Assembly: GCF_000156575.1 (NCBI RefSeq)
Contig: NZ_GG666047.1
Coordinates: forward strand, 44,516 to 108,515
DNA: 64,000 nucleotides
Reading direction: 5' to 3'
Source of the DNA: Anaerococcus lactolyticus ATCC 51172
GTDB lineage: Bacteria > Bacillota > Clostridia > Tissierellales > Peptoniphilaceae
Below are positions 18,496-28,900 of this stretch, piece by piece. A program made the translations under genes and the position numbers. Under the pieces are notes generated by a model. The model was given only the letters and a program-made list of their open reading frames with translations. It had not been told where the DNA came from and ran no database searches. How positions within the stretch are numbered: the stretch's first letter is position 1; each line of letters begins with the position of its first letter.

Positions 18496-19609
18496 ATGAG
18501 AGAAATATTTGAACTAAAAGAAGAAATCAAAAACTTTCAAGAAACTTTAACCCTAGTCGGAGACAGTCTTTGACCCGGCTAGGCTTAAAGAAGAAATAGA
18601 TGAACTTCAAAAAAAATCAATGAGCCCAAATTTTTGGGATAACTCCGATAAGGCACAAACTGTGATGGCAGACCTATCTGATAAAAAAGAAGATTTAAAG
18701 GCCTACACAGATATAGAAGATGCTATAAAAGATAACAAAGACTTAATTGATCTTGTTGAATTAAGTGATGAAGATGAGTCTAAAACCTTAGAAGAAGTCG
18801 ATTCAAATTTAAAACAAATCAAAAAGTCACTCGCAAGTCTTAAGCTAAAGACTCAACTTAATGGAGAATATGATAAAAATAATGCTTACCTTTCCATAAA
18901 TGCAGGTGCAGGTGGTCTTGAAGCGACAGATTGGGCTGACATGCTCTTTAGGATGTACACCAGATATTGCGAAAAAAGGGGCTTTAAGGTTGAGGTTAAG
19001 GATTTAAATAACGAAGAGGCAGGTGGAATAAAATCTGTTACTCTTCATGTTAAGGGTCCATATGCCTATGGTTATCTTAAGGGGGAAAAGGGAGTCCATA
19101 GATTAGTAAGGATTTCACCTTTTGACAGCCAATCAAGGCGTCATACTTCTTTTTCTTCAGTAGATGTATTCCCTGAATTAGACGAGGATACAAGTATAGA
19201 AATTGATCCATCAGATTTAAGGATTGATACCTATAGGGCAAGTGGGGCAGGTGGTCAGCACGTAAATAAGACTGACTCTGCAGTTAGGATAACCCACATA
19301 CCAACAGGAGTAGTTGCAACCAGCCAGGCCGAAAGAAGCCAGATGCAAAATAGGGAAACAGCAATGAACCTCCTTATTTCAAAGTTGATTCAAATAAAAG
19401 AAGAAGAGAAAAAAGAAAAAATTGAAGATATCCAGGGAAGCTATTCACAAATTGCCTGGGGTAGTCAGATAAGATCTTATGTTTTCCAGCCATACACCAT
19501 GGTTAAAGACCACAGGACAAATTATGAGATGGGAAATGTGGAAGCAGTTATGGATGGCGATATCCAAGGCTTCATTGATGCTTATCTAGCACAAAATCAA
19601 AATAAATAG
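18496..19609 (+). CDS. prfB: Peptide chain release factor 2, expressed through a +1 programmed frameshift
   Basis: The gene starts at ATG 18496, two bases after secA. After 25 codons the frame meets CTT TGA (18568-18573). Slipping one base forward on CTTTGAC continues as GAC CCG GCT AGG into the long frame ending at 19609, giving about 370 aa. A Shine-Dalgarno-like CGGAGA lies just upstream of the slip site, as in other prfB genes. The protein has GAGGLEATDWADML, the RF2 stop-recognition SPF in RISPFDSQSRR, and GGQ in RASGAGGQHVNKTDSAVR. It releases peptides at UGA and UAA, and UGA at the slip site gives autoregulation. Confidence 0.96.
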
Positions 19610-19633
19610 GGAAGCAGAAGCTTCCCCTTTTTT
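19609..19633 (+). terminator. Terminator after prfB
   Basis: GGGAAGC/GCTTCCC, a seven-base perfect stem with an AGAA loop, is followed by C and six T. It starts at the last base of the prfB stop codon. Confidence 0.88.
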
Positions 19634-19651
19634 ACATGAAAAGGAGAATTT

Positions 19652-20737
19652 ATGGGAGATATAATTTTAACAGGTGACAGACCAACTGGTAGACTCCACC
19701 TTGGGCACTACGTAGGAAGCCTCAGAAATAGAGTAAAAATGCAAAATGAAGGCAAGTATGATAAGATGTATGTCATGATTGCAGATAGTCAGGCTCTTAC
19801 AGATAATTTTGACAATCCACAAAAAATTCGTGAAAACCTTATCGAAGTAGCTCTTGATTACTTAAGTGTGGGAATAGACCCATCCAAGGTGAGTATTTTC
19901 ATCCAATCACAGGTGGCAGAGCTTACTGAACTTACTTTTTACTTTTTAAATCTAGTTACCCTCTCAAGGCTTGAAAGAAATCCTACTGTAAAATCAGAAA
20001 TAAAATTAAGAAATTTTGAAACTAGTTTGTCAGCAGGATTTTTGATTTATCCTGTAAGCCAGGCAGCTGATATTTTATTATTTGATGCGAATGTTGTACC
20101 TGTTGGCGAAGATCAAGAACCAATGCTTGAACAAGCTAGGGAGCTTGCTAGAAGTTTTAATAATATATATGGTGAAGTCTTTGTGGAACCAAAAGCAGTT
20201 CTTCCTGAATCTAAAATGGCTCGCCGTATGCCAGGAATTGACGGAGCTGCCAAGATGAGCAAGTCACTTGGAAATGCCATTTATCTTGCAGATGACAAAA
20301 ATACTGTAAAGAAAAAAGTAATGTCTATGTATACTGACCCAGACCACATAAATATAGATGATCCGGGCAAGGTAGAGGGCAATATTGTCTTTACCTACCT
20401 AGATGTATTTTCAAATGATAGCCATTTTGAAAAATATTTACCAGAATACAAAAATTTAGATGAATTAAAGGCCCACTACCAAAGGGGAGGCCTAGGCGAT
20501 GTTAAGTGTAAGAAATTCTTAATCAAGGTCCTAGAAGAGGAGCTTGAACCAATTCGAGCTAGACGAGCTGAATATGAAAAAGACATAGAAGGCGTGTTTG
20601 ATATTTTAAGAAAAGGCACAGCTGATGCGAGAAGTCAAGGAGCTAAAAAACTTGAAAAAGTGAAAGCTGCTATGGGAATTAATTATTTTGAAGATTCTGA
20701 CCTTATAAAAGACCTTCAGAATAAGTACAAGGACTAG
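19652..20737 (+). CDS. trpS: Tryptophan-tRNA ligase
   Basis: TrpRS charges tRNA-Trp. The class I HIGH signature appears as RPTGRLHLGHYVGSL, the KMSKS loop as GAAKMSKSLGNAI, and VPVGEDQEPMLEQARELARS is the Trp/ATP-site segment. At 361 aa it belongs to the longer bacterial branch starting TGDRPTG. AAAGGAG precedes the ATG. No T-box leader or trp attenuator is seen in front; a terminator separates it from prfB by under 20 bases, so it probably depends on read-through or an unseen promoter. The next gene begins two bases after the stop. Confidence 0.96.
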   Translation: MGDIILTGDRPTGRLHLGHYVGSLRNRVKMQNEGKYDKMYVMIADSQALTDNFDNPQKIRENLIEVALDYLSVGIDPSKVSIFIQSQVAELTELTFYFLNLVTLSRLERNPTVKSEIKLRNFETSLSAGFLIYPVSQAADILLFDANVVPVGEDQEPMLEQARELARSFNNIYGEVFVEPKAVLPESKMARRMPGIDGAAKMSKSLGNAIYLADDKNTVKKKVMSMYTDPDHINIDDPGKVEGNIVFTYLDVFSNDSHFEKYLPEYKNLDELKAHYQRGGLGDVKCKKFLIKVLEEELEPIRARRAEYEKDIEGVFDILRKGTADARSQGAKKLEKVKAAMGINYFEDSDLIKDLQNKYKD

Positions 20738-20739
20738 GT

Positions 20740-22038
20740 ATGAAGCTTCCAAAGACTAAATCAAAAACAATCTTTATCCTATCCGCCACAGGCTCTGCGG
20801 TGGGTATGGCAAATGTTTGGGGTTTTCCTTATAAATTTCATAAGGGTGGAATATTTTTCCTGATTTTTTATTTGATTTTTATTTCCCTTTTTTCTTATGT
20901 CGGCCTTTCTAGCGAATTTGCTATAGGAAGGATGATAAAGGGATCAGTTGTAAAATCATATAAAAAAGCTATCGAGACAAGGCATCCAGAATCGAAAATT
21001 GCAAAAATTTACGGTTATTTTCCTTTGCTAATATCTTTAATCATGGCTGTTGGCTATACAATTATAGTTTCTTATGTAGCGAAGGCACTTGTGGATACCA
21101 TAAATGGAAAACTCATAATTACACCATCTTTCACCTGGTTTGAAGAATTTTCTTCTAGATCTTTTGCAGTAATGGAAGTTCATCTTTTAATAATTGTCCT
21201 AGTTATTTTAATAAGCCTTGGAGGTTTTAAATCAGTCCAGTGGCTAAACTCTGTTTTGATGCCATCAATGATAGTGATTTACCTTATAGTCTTATTTAAG
21301 ATGTTAACGCTTCCAAACATTGAAGAAGGCTACAAACTACTTTTTAGGTTTGATTTTAAGGACTGTAATATAGGCACAGCTATTTCTGCCATGGGAGATG
21401 CCTTGTTTGCCCTTTCTATAACTGGCTTTGGCATGGTTTTTGTTGGAAGGATGCTTACAGATGATCATGACATAGTTACAAATTCAAAGTTAACTGGTCT
21501 ATTTGACACAATTGTTGCACTTCTTTCAGCTTTTATTATTGTTCCTTCGATTGTAGTTTTCTCCATGCATGAAGCTGGAGGACCAGCTTTAATTTTCCAA
21601 ATATTGCCTAGTATTTTTAACTCGATGAGGATTGGAAGAGGCTTTGCAGTTTTGTTTTATATGGCAATAATAATGGCAGGTCTTACCTCGCTTCAAACAA
21701 TATTCGAATCGATTGCCCATACTTTAAACCAAGAGTTTAAGATGAATGATAAAACAGCCTTGCTATTGGTAGGAACTACAGTTTTAATTTTGGGTGTTGA
21801 CCTTCACCCACTAGCCAAATGGACAAGCCTGATGGACATTACAATTTATTACCTAATTCCTCTAGGTGCAGTGCTTGGAGCAGTGGTTTGGTTTTTTGTT
21901 ATGGACTCAGAAGTCTTGCTTGATGAAATAAATAAGGGTGCAAAACATAAAAAAACTCAGACCTTCATAAAGATTGGCAGGTATATTTACACCCCACTTG
22001 TTATATTAGTCAGCCTTGCAGCAATTCTGTTTCATTAA
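20740..22038 (+). CDS. Sodium-dependent NSS-family transporter, copy 1
   Basis: The 432-residue protein has about 11 membrane helices and neurotransmitter:sodium symporter landmarks: FILSATGSAVGMANVWGFPY in helix 1, GDALFALSITGFGMVFVGRM in helix 6, and ALIFQILPSIFNSM. Unlike LeuT (NIWRFPY), the gating Arg is replaced by Gly in NVWGFPY. NSS transporters import amino acids or related amines with sodium; the substrate is not predictable. It starts two bases after trpS. It is about half identical by eye to the next gene, so the pair is a tandem duplication. Confidence 0.9.
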   Translation: MKLPKTKSKTIFILSATGSAVGMANVWGFPYKFHKGGIFFLIFYLIFISLFSYVGLSSEFAIGRMIKGSVVKSYKKAIETRHPESKIAKIYGYFPLLISLIMAVGYTIIVSYVAKALVDTINGKLIITPSFTWFEEFSSRSFAVMEVHLLIIVLVILISLGGFKSVQWLNSVLMPSMIVIYLIVLFKMLTLPNIEEGYKLLFRFDFKDCNIGTAISAMGDALFALSITGFGMVFVGRMLTDDHDIVTNSKLTGLFDTIVALLSAFIIVPSIVVFSMHEAGGPALIFQILPSIFNSMRIGRGFAVLFYMAIIMAGLTSLQTIFESIAHTLNQEFKMNDKTALLLVGTTVLILGVDLHPLAKWTSLMDITIYYLIPLGAVLGAVVWFFVMDSEVLLDEINKGAKHKKTQTFIKIGRYIYTPLVILVSLAAILFH

Positions 22039-22044
22039 TATTTA

Positions 22045-22119
22045 CTCCTACAAAGATTTTTTGCCAAAAAGTTTCTAAATTTTAAGCAAAATCTTCTATC
22101 TTTGTAGGAGATTTTTTTT
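22045..22119 (+). terminator. Long-looped hairpin and T tract between the two NSS genes
   Basis: CTCCTACAAAGAT (22045-22057) pairs perfectly with ATCTTTGTAGGAG (22098-22110) over a 40-base loop, followed by A and eight T. It would end the trpS-NSS1 transcript. The loop is unusually large for a plain terminator. Confidence 0.7.
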
Positions 22120-22120
22120 C

Positions 22121-22148
22121 TTGATTTATTTAAAAATTCGGTTATAAT
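22121..22148 (+). promoter_or_regulatory. Sigma-A promoter for NSS copy 2
   Basis: TTGATT, a 16-base spacer and TATAAT, about 70 bases before the ATG at 22217. Confidence 0.68.
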
Positions 22149-22216
22149 TAGATTATGCTTTAAAGTGATATATCAACAAAGAAAATAAATAAATATAATG
22201 AAAAAGGAGAAAAAAG

Positions 22217-23521
22217 ATGAATAAATTTAGTTCTAAATTAGGATTTATCCTCACGGCAGTTGGTTCTGCAGTCGGTATGGCAAATGTGTGGGGCTTTCCA
22301 TATAAGTTTCAAAAGGGAGGCATAGTTTTTTTAATTGCCTACATATTTTTTGTAAGCGTCTTTGCTTACTGTGGTCTTGCAAGTGAGTTTGCAGTGGGTA
22401 GGTACGCTCACACAGGTACTCTTGGCGCCTACCAAAAGGCATTTAAAAGTCGCAAGGAAGATACAATCATAGGCAAATTTATAGGTTACATACCACTTAT
22501 TGGATCACTTTTGATTGCGATTGGTTATGCAGTAATTGTTGCCTACGTCTTAAAAGCTTTGGTAGATTCTCTAACCGGGTCACTTTTAACTGTAGATACA
22601 ACAAGTTATTTTGATAGCTTTTCTTTAAAACCTTTCTCAGTAGTGCCTTACCACTTTTTTATCATAGCCATTACTCTACTTTCTTGTATTGGTGGCGCAT
22701 CTACTATTGAAAAATCAAATAAAATCATGATGCCAGCCTTCTTTGTGCTTTTTGTAGTCCTTGCTATTAGGATTCTAACACTTCCAAATGCCTTTGAGGG
22801 ATACAAGTATATGTTTAGGTTTGATAAAGAAATGATAAATTGGGGAACAATTCTTCAGGCTATGGGCCAGGCGTTTTTCTCCCTATCAGTGACTGGTTCT
22901 GGTATGCTAGTTGTAGGTGCTTATCTTTCTGATGATGAAGACATCGTTTCATCTTCAAAGATGACAGGTTTCCTAGATACTGTAGCTGCTATGCTTGCTT
23001 CCTTTGTAATGATTCCGGCGATTATCGTCTACAACATGGACCAGGCAGGTGGACCTGGTTTACTTTTCCAAGTCCTACCAACAATCTTACAGGATATGGG
23101 CTTTGGTAGAGTTTTTGCAATTATATTATACGTAGCAGTTGTCTTTGGCGGTATATCATCCCTTCAAAATATGTTTGAAGTAGTAGCAGAATCCCTCATG
23201 CAAAGACACCCCAAATTAAAACGTAATCTAGTTTTATTTTTGATAGGTCTCGTGGTTTTTGCTATAGGTGTAAACATGGAAATGATTAGCCAATGGGGAC
23301 CATTTATGGACTTTATCTCAATATATGTTATCCCAATAGGGGCAATGATTGGTGCTGTAACTTGGTTCTGGATCTTAACCAAAGATCAGCTTCTTGGAGC
23401 AATTAACCTAGGTGCTAAAAAACAATACGGAAATACTTGGTATAATATTGGTAAATTCCTATATGTACCTCTAGCAGTTATTCTTTGCTTAATTGCAGTA
23501 ATATTTAGAATATCATTTTAA
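22217..23521 (+). CDS. Sodium-dependent NSS-family transporter, copy 2
   Basis: The 434-residue paralogue of the preceding gene shares GFILTAVGSAVGMANVWGFP at the N-terminus, GQAFFSLSVTGSGMLVVGAY in helix 6, QAGGPGLLFQVLPTILQDMG, and the cytoplasmic end WGPFMDFISIYVIPIGAM. As in copy 1, NVWGFPY replaces the usual NIWRFPY. It has its own promoter and the ribosome binding site AAAAGGAG, so the two copies can be regulated independently. The substrate is unknown; amino acids are likely for the family. Confidence 0.9.
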   Translation: MNKFSSKLGFILTAVGSAVGMANVWGFPYKFQKGGIVFLIAYIFFVSVFAYCGLASEFAVGRYAHTGTLGAYQKAFKSRKEDTIIGKFIGYIPLIGSLLIAIGYAVIVAYVLKALVDSLTGSLLTVDTTSYFDSFSLKPFSVVPYHFFIIAITLLSCIGGASTIEKSNKIMMPAFFVLFVVLAIRILTLPNAFEGYKYMFRFDKEMINWGTILQAMGQAFFSLSVTGSGMLVVGAYLSDDEDIVSSSKMTGFLDTVAAMLASFVMIPAIIVYNMDQAGGPGLLFQVLPTILQDMGFGRVFAIILYVAVVFGGISSLQNMFEVVAESLMQRHPKLKRNLVLFLIGLVVFAIGVNMEMISQWGPFMDFISIYVIPIGAMIGAVTWFWILTKDQLLGAINLGAKKQYGNTWYNIGKFLYVPLAVILCLIAVIFRISF

Positions 23522-23522
23522 C

Positions 23523-23552
23523 AAAAGCAGGCGTTTGCCTGCTTTTGTGTTG
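23523..23552 (+). terminator. Terminator after NSS copy 2
   Basis: AAAAGCAGGC/GCCTGCTTTT, a ten-base perfect stem with a GTTT loop. The stem itself ends in four T; only a short T-rich stretch follows. Confidence 0.75.
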
Positions 23553-23560
23553 GAAAATTA

Positions 23561-23595
23561 TAAAAAAATCCCTCTTGTAAAATCTCAAGAGGGAT
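23561..23595 (-). terminator. Terminator of purC (minus strand)
   Basis: ATCCCTCTTG/CAAGAGGGAT forms a ten-base stem. Read on the minus strand it is followed by a run of seven T (AAAAAAA at 23562-23568 on plus), directly after the purC stop. Confidence 0.88.
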
Positions 23596-23601
23596 TGGTT
23601 T

Positions 23602-24282
23602 TTATTTAAGGACTAATTCTGATAGTCTAAGTGGTTCGATGTATTCATTATCCTTATAGACTCTCATGTTGCCACCAGATATTTCGTCAATTAGGATGAT
23701 TTTATCATTCTCATCTACGCCAAATTCTAGTTTTATATCATAAAGGTCAAGACCTTTTTCTTTTAGAATGTCACGGATTAGACCACAAATTTCTTTTGTA
23801 AGTCTTTTTAGTTCTTCGTATTGGTCAGCTGTTGCAATATTTAAGGCTGCTAGACAATCTTTTGAAATAGTAGGATCGCCTGCGGCATCGTCTTTTATTG
23901 TAACTTCAAAGAATCCATCAAGTGGAGCACCTTCTTCTATGTATTTGCCATATCTTTTGTAAAAAGAACCTACTGCCCTATATCTGCAGATAAATTCAAG
24001 ACCCTTGCCAAACACTTTTGCTTTTCTAACTTCCATAGTGTTTTCATCAATGTTTGCAGCTACATAATGGGTTGGGACATTTTTTTCGTTAAGTTTGTTA
24101 AAGAAAAATTCTGTCATCCTTAGTCCAGCTTTGCCAGCTCCATCAATTGAAAGACCAACTTGGTTTTCACCTGGATCAAAAACTCCGTCCTTGCCTGTAA
24201 CGTCGTCTTTAAATTTCATCAAGATGTTGCCATTATCTAAGCTATAGATGTTCTTTGTCTTGCCTTTGTAAATTAAATCCAT
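23602..24282 (-). CDS. purC: Phosphoribosylaminoimidazole-succinocarboxamide synthase PurC
   Basis: PurC joins aspartate to CAIR in purine synthesis. I start at the ATG ending at 24282, which has TAAGGAGA in front and gives MDLIYKGKTKNIYSL, the normal SAICAR synthetase opening; the open frame reaches eight codons further upstream but without need. Other motifs are GKGLEFICRYRAVGSFYKRY, GDPTISKDCLAALN, LYDIKLEFGVDEN and ILIDEISGGNMRVY. At 226 aa it is standard. It is divergent from purE-fhs, and the two promoters share a 180-base region. Confidence 0.96.
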   Translation of the reverse strand: MDLIYKGKTKNIYSLDNGNILMKFKDDVTGKDGVFDPGENQVGLSIDGAGKAGLRMTEFFFNKLNEKNVPTHYVAANIDENTMEVRKAKVFGKGLEFICRYRAVGSFYKRYGKYIEEGAPLDGFFEVTIKDDAAGDPTISKDCLAALNIATADQYEELKRLTKEICGLIRDILKEKGLDLYDIKLEFGVDENDKIILIDEISGGNMRVYKDNEYIEPLRLSELVLK

Positions 24283-24308
24283 TATTTTCTCCTTATTCTT
24301 TTGCAATA

Positions 24309-24336
24309 ATGATATAAATTTATGACATTCTTACAA
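24309..24336 (-). promoter_or_regulatory. Candidate purC promoter (minus strand)
   Basis: On the minus strand TTGTAA, a 16-base spacer and TATCAT lie 27 bases before the purC ATG. I see no PurR box pair or purine riboswitch fold here. Confidence 0.5.
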
Positions 24337-24403
24337 GTAAATTTTATTAACTTAGGAAAATTTGTCAAGGATAGATGAAAAATTTTTTATTTAACTTTAA
24401 ACA

Positions 24404-24431
24404 TTGAAAAAAATAATAAAATAGATATACT
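24404..24431 (+). promoter_or_regulatory. Promoter of the purE-fhs operon
   Basis: TTGAAA, a 16-base A/T-only spacer and TATACT give a near-consensus promoter 32 bases before the purE ATG. The leader is too short for a riboswitch. Confidence 0.65.
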
Positions 24432-24462
24432 AATTTTGTAGAAGAAAAGATAAGGAGTTAAA

Positions 24463-24942
24463 ATGTCAAAAATAGCTGTCATAATGGGTTCAAAATCTGA
24501 CTACAAGACTATGAAAGAATGTTGTTCTGTGCTTGATAAGTTTGGCATAGACTACGACAAGAGGGTTATCAGTGCGCATAGGACACCTGAGTTAATGGTT
24601 GACTTTGCGAAAAATGCCAGGAAGAACGGCTACAGCCTAATCATAGCTGCAGCTGGTGGGGCTGCACATTTGCCAGGTATGGTTGCTGCGTCAACTACAC
24701 TACCTGTAATTGGTGTTCCAATTAAATCATCTACTCTAAATGGCGTTGACTCGTTGCTTTCTATTGTGCAAATGCCATATGGCGTGCCAGTTGCGACCAT
24801 GGCTATAGGAGAGGCAGGAGCTAAAAACGCTGCTATTACTGCCCTTGCGATTCTTGCTATCAATGATGAAAAATTAGCAGAAAAGTACAGGGATTTTAAA
24901 ATTGAATTAGAAAATATAGTAAAGGAAGATATGAAAATATGA
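24463..24942 (+). CDS. purE: N5-carboxyaminoimidazole ribonucleotide mutase PurE
   Basis: PurE moves the carboxyl group of N5-CAIR to C4. The class I motifs are complete: [29 protein letters not shown] with the catalytic His, [30 protein letters not shown] and [19 protein letters not shown]. Its length is 159 aa. It is the first gene of the nine-gene operon, with AAGGAG before ATG, and overlaps purK by four bases. The class I sequence together with PurK indicates the two-step, ATP-using route to CAIR. Confidence 0.97.
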   Translation: MSKIAVIMGSKSDYKTMKECCSVLDKFGIDYDKRVISAHRTPELMVDFAKNARKNGYSLIIAAAGGAAHLPGMVAASTTLPVIGVPIKSSTLNGVDSLLSIVQMPYGVPVATMAIGEAGAKNAAITALAILAINDEKLAEKYRDFKIELENIVKEDMKI

Positions 24943-25979
24943 TCAAGACTATATTACCAAAAAGCACTATCGGTATAATCGGTGGCGGCCAACTTGGACG
25001 AATGCTTGCTATGAGCGCAAAAGAAATGGGCTATAAGATTGCAATTCTCGATCCAAGCGAAGACGCCTGCGCTAGAAAATTCGCAGATTATTTTATCCAT
25101 AGTGCTTTTAATGTATACGAAAATATCGAAAAACTGTGCCAAATGAGCGATGTAATTACTTTCGAGTTTGAAAATATTGACATAGATTCTTATAAAAAAC
25201 TTGAAAGTAAATACAATTTCGTCCAGTCTTCAAGTATTTTGGAAATTAGTCAGCACAGGCTTAAGGAAAAGGAATATGCTAGGTCGCTTGGGATTCCAAC
25301 GGTAAAATACTTTGATGCTAATAAAGGCGATTATGAAATTGATGGCAAGTTCGTCATGAAAACCACTAGATTTGGTTATGACGGCAAGGGGCAAAAAATT
25401 ATTTCTTCAAATGAGGAAGTAGAAAAAGACACAATCCTCGAAGAGCTAATCGATTTGGATAAGGAAATTTCGGTAGTTGCAGTTAAGGATATCGATGGAA
25501 TCGAGATTGTGGCTGTGGTTGAAAATGAACATAGACACAACATCCTCTATAGGTCAAATATTCCTGCCCATATTACCAAATACCAAGAGTCAAAGGCAAT
25601 TGAATATACAAAGAAGATCCTCGCTGACAATGACTACTACGGAGTACTTACAGTTGAGTATTTTATTTCAAATGGAGATGTAATCTTCAATGAAATTGCT
25701 CCAAGGGTCCACAATTCTGGTCATATAACCCAGGAATCAGCGACCAAGTCCCAATTTAGGGCCCACATAGAAGGTATTTGTGGACTAAAGGTGGGAAAAA
25801 TAGAAAACAGGGAAGCGACCCTATATAATATTCTCGGCCAAAACGAAGAATATTTTATTAACCTAATCACCAAGAAACAAGGCTATCTTCACTTATACGA
25901 AAAGGAAGCTCGCCACAACAGGAAAATCGGTCACATGAACTTTTTAGGAAATGTATATTTGGAGGATGACTTTGAATAA
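24939..25979 (+). CDS. purK: N5-carboxyaminoimidazole ribonucleotide synthase PurK
   Basis: PurK is an ATP-grasp ligase that carboxylates AIR with bicarbonate. It opens with [20 protein letters not shown] and has [10 protein letters not shown], the ATP-grasp segment [16 protein letters not shown], and [19 protein letters not shown] with metal-binding residues. At 346 aa it is slightly short compared with about 370-390 aa relatives, mainly near the C-terminus. The ATG overlaps the purE stop (ATGA), and its own end overlaps the purL start, so translation is coupled along the operon. Confidence 0.95.
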   Translation: MIKTILPKSTIGIIGGGQLGRMLAMSAKEMGYKIAILDPSEDACARKFADYFIHSAFNVYENIEKLCQMSDVITFEFENIDIDSYKKLESKYNFVQSSSILEISQHRLKEKEYARSLGIPTVKYFDANKGDYEIDGKFVMKTTRFGYDGKGQKIISSNEEVEKDTILEELIDLDKEISVVAVKDIDGIEIVAVVENEHRHNILYRSNIPAHITKYQESKAIEYTKKILADNDYYGVLTVEYFISNGDVIFNEIAPRVHNSGHITQESATKSQFRAHIEGICGLKVGKIENREATLYNILGQNEEYFINLITKKQGYLHLYEKEARHNRKIGHMNFLGNVYLEDDFE

Positions 25980-28900
25980 GAGAATATTTGTACAAAAAAG
26001 ACCTGCCTATGACAGGGAGAGCGAAAATCTAAAAAAACTTTTTAACAGAGATTTTAATCTTGCTTTAGAGAAAGTTGATACATACGTAATTTACGACATT
26101 TATAACATTTCAGAAGACCTTTATGCGAAGGCAAAAACAAGAGTTTTCGCAGAAATGATGACTGATCAAGTCTTTGAAGACCTTGACCTTGATGGCAAAA
26201 CCTACATAGCTTACGAAACCCTCCCAGCCCAGTACGACCAAAGGTCAGACTCAGCTATGCAAGCCCTAAAATTAATTGACGATAAGGTAGACGTCTTAGT
26301 TAGGGCAGGCAAGCTTGTAGTATTAGATGGAGAAGTTTCTGAGCAAGAACTAGGAAAAATAAAAAAATACCTAATAAACCCAATTGAATCTAGGGAAAAA
26401 GACCTAGGAAAAATGGACTTTGCTATAGATTCTCAAATGAAACCATTGAGGGATTTGACTGGTTTTAGGAATTATGGAAAAGAAGAACTCGAAGGTTTAA
26501 TAAAAGACCTATCACTAGCTCTAGACCTTGAAGATTTGGAATTTATTCAAGACCACTACAAGAAAGAAAATAGGGACCCAAGTGAAACTGAAATCTACGT
26601 TCTAGACGTATTTTGGTCTGACCACTGCAGGCATACAACCTTTGAAACAAGCCTTGATGAGGTAAAAATAAATTCAAAACTTTTCCAAAAAGAAATACAA
26701 GATGCTTTTGATTATTATTTGAAATTAAGGGAAGAGCTTGGCATTACTAAGCCAATTAGACTCATGGATATGGCCTCAATTTTTGGCAAGTACCACACCA
26801 AGGTGTTGGGTGATACTAATATAGAAGTTTCTGAAGAAATCAACGCTTGTTCGTTTTTCACAGAGATAGAAAATAAGGGAAAGAAGGAAAGGTGGCTAAT
26901 TCAGTTTAAAAACGAAACCCACAACCATCCTTCAGAAATCGAGCCATTTGGTGGAGCTTCAACCTGTATTGGTGGGGCTATCAGAGACCCACTTTCTGGT
27001 AGGTCCTATGTTTACCAAGCTATGAGAGTGTCTGGTGCTGGAAATATCCTAGAAAAAAGAGAAGATACTATGGCTAACAAGCTCCCACAGGTTGAAATTT
27101 CTAAGGGAAAGGCCTTAGGAAATTCATCTTATGGTAACCAAATCGGCCTTGCAACAACCTTTGTCAGAGAAATTTACGACCCATCCTATGTGGCAAAAAC
27201 CATGGAAGTTGGGGCTGTTGTTGGCGCAGTAAAAGACGGAGATTACAAGAGAGAAGAGCTTCTCCCTGGTGATATAGTTATCATGATTGGAGGAAGAACT
27301 GGCAGGGATGGTATCCAAGGTGCATCTGGATCTTCTGTAATCCACAATGACTCATCTTTAACAACTGCATCTAGCCAAGTTCAAAAGGGAAACCCCGTAG
27401 AAGAAAGAAAAATCCAGAGACTCTTCAGAAAACCAGAGGTTACACGACTTATCAAAAAATCAAACGACTTCGGTGCTGGTGGTGTATCTGTTGCCATCGG
27501 TGAGCTTTCTGAAGGTATTGAAATATTCCTTGATAGGGTAAAGACCAAATATAAGGGACTAAATCCAACAGAAATAGCCATTTCAGAATCCCAAGAAAGA
27601 ATGGCTGTAGGAATTGACAAAAAAGACTATGAGGCCTTTGTAAAAGAGTGTGAAAAAGAAAACCTTGAATATGTTCACGTTGCAAATATCACCGACAAGA
27701 AACGCTTGGAAATGTATTACAATGATGAAAAAATTGTAGACTTTAGTGCAGAATTTTTAGCAACAGCGGGTGTTAGAAAACACGCCAAGGCAGACCTAGT
27801 TGACAAGGTTCGTGAAAATCCTTTTGTTAAAAAAGAAGTGAGCAAGCAAGCTATCCTGGATGAGCTAAAAGACCTAAATGTCACCAACCAAAAGGGTATG
27901 GTTTCAATGTTTGACTCAACAGTAGGTGCTCAAACAGTTATGATGCCTTTTGCAGGCAAGGAAAGGATAACTCCTGTCCAAGCATCTGTTGCAGCCATTC
28001 CGACCTTGTATTCGACACCAGATACAGCAACAATTATGGCCTACGGTTTTATACCAAAAATTTCAAAATATTCACCATTCCTATCAAGCATTTACGCAGT
28101 TTTAGAATCTGTTGCCAAAGTTTATGCAGCTGGTGGAAATAAGGAGTCCTTATACTTCTCCTTCCAAGAATATTTTGAAAAACTCCTAGATGACCCAGAA
28201 AAATGGGGCAAGGTTACCCAGGCCATGCTAGGATCAATTATCGCTCAAAGAGAAATTGGCAGACCTTCAATCGGTGGCAAGGATTCCATGTCAGGATCTT
28301 TTAACGACCTAAATGTAGTTGAAACTTTAATTTCCTTTGCTTGTACCCCTGTAAAAATCGAAGACGTTATTACTCCAGATCTTAAAAAAGTCGGCAATAA
28401 ATTATATATCATAGAAATAGAAAAAGACGAAAAGGCCTATCCAAATATTAAAAAGGCCATGGCAGACTTTGAAAAATTGAATTCTTATATCAAAGATAAG
28501 AAGGTTGTAGCAGCCTACGTCCAAGACTTTGGATCTGTAACTTCATCCTTAATCAAGATGGCTCTTGGTAATAAATTAGGTTTTACAATCGACTATGATG
28601 CAACTCTTGATTTTAATCCTTGCTCAATTGTCATTGAAGCAAATACTGATTTAGACTTTAAGGAAATCGGTAAGGTAAGCGAAGAAATCTCTGTAAATGG
28701 CATTAAAATAAATATCGATGAGGCTGAAAAAGCCTATATGTCAACTCTTGAAGAAATCTATCCTACCTACTACAACAAAAACCAAGGCAAGGTAGAAAAT
28801 CTCGTTTCAGAAAAAACCGAGAATATCTATTACAAGGAAAAAGTTGACGAGGTTAAGGTGGTAATTCCAGTATTCCCTGGTACAAACTCAGAATACGACA

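Noticed and set aside
18496-18620. prfB as a broken gene because of the in-frame TGA at 18571
   Set aside because: The CTTTGAC slip site, upstream Shine-Dalgarno-like sequence and correct +1 continuation are the normal prfB recoding signal.
24283-24462. Purine riboswitch or PurR operator between purC and purE
   Set aside because: I looked for the guanine-aptamer core and for paired CGAA-type PurR boxes and found neither. The leaders from the inferred promoters are too short for an aptamer.
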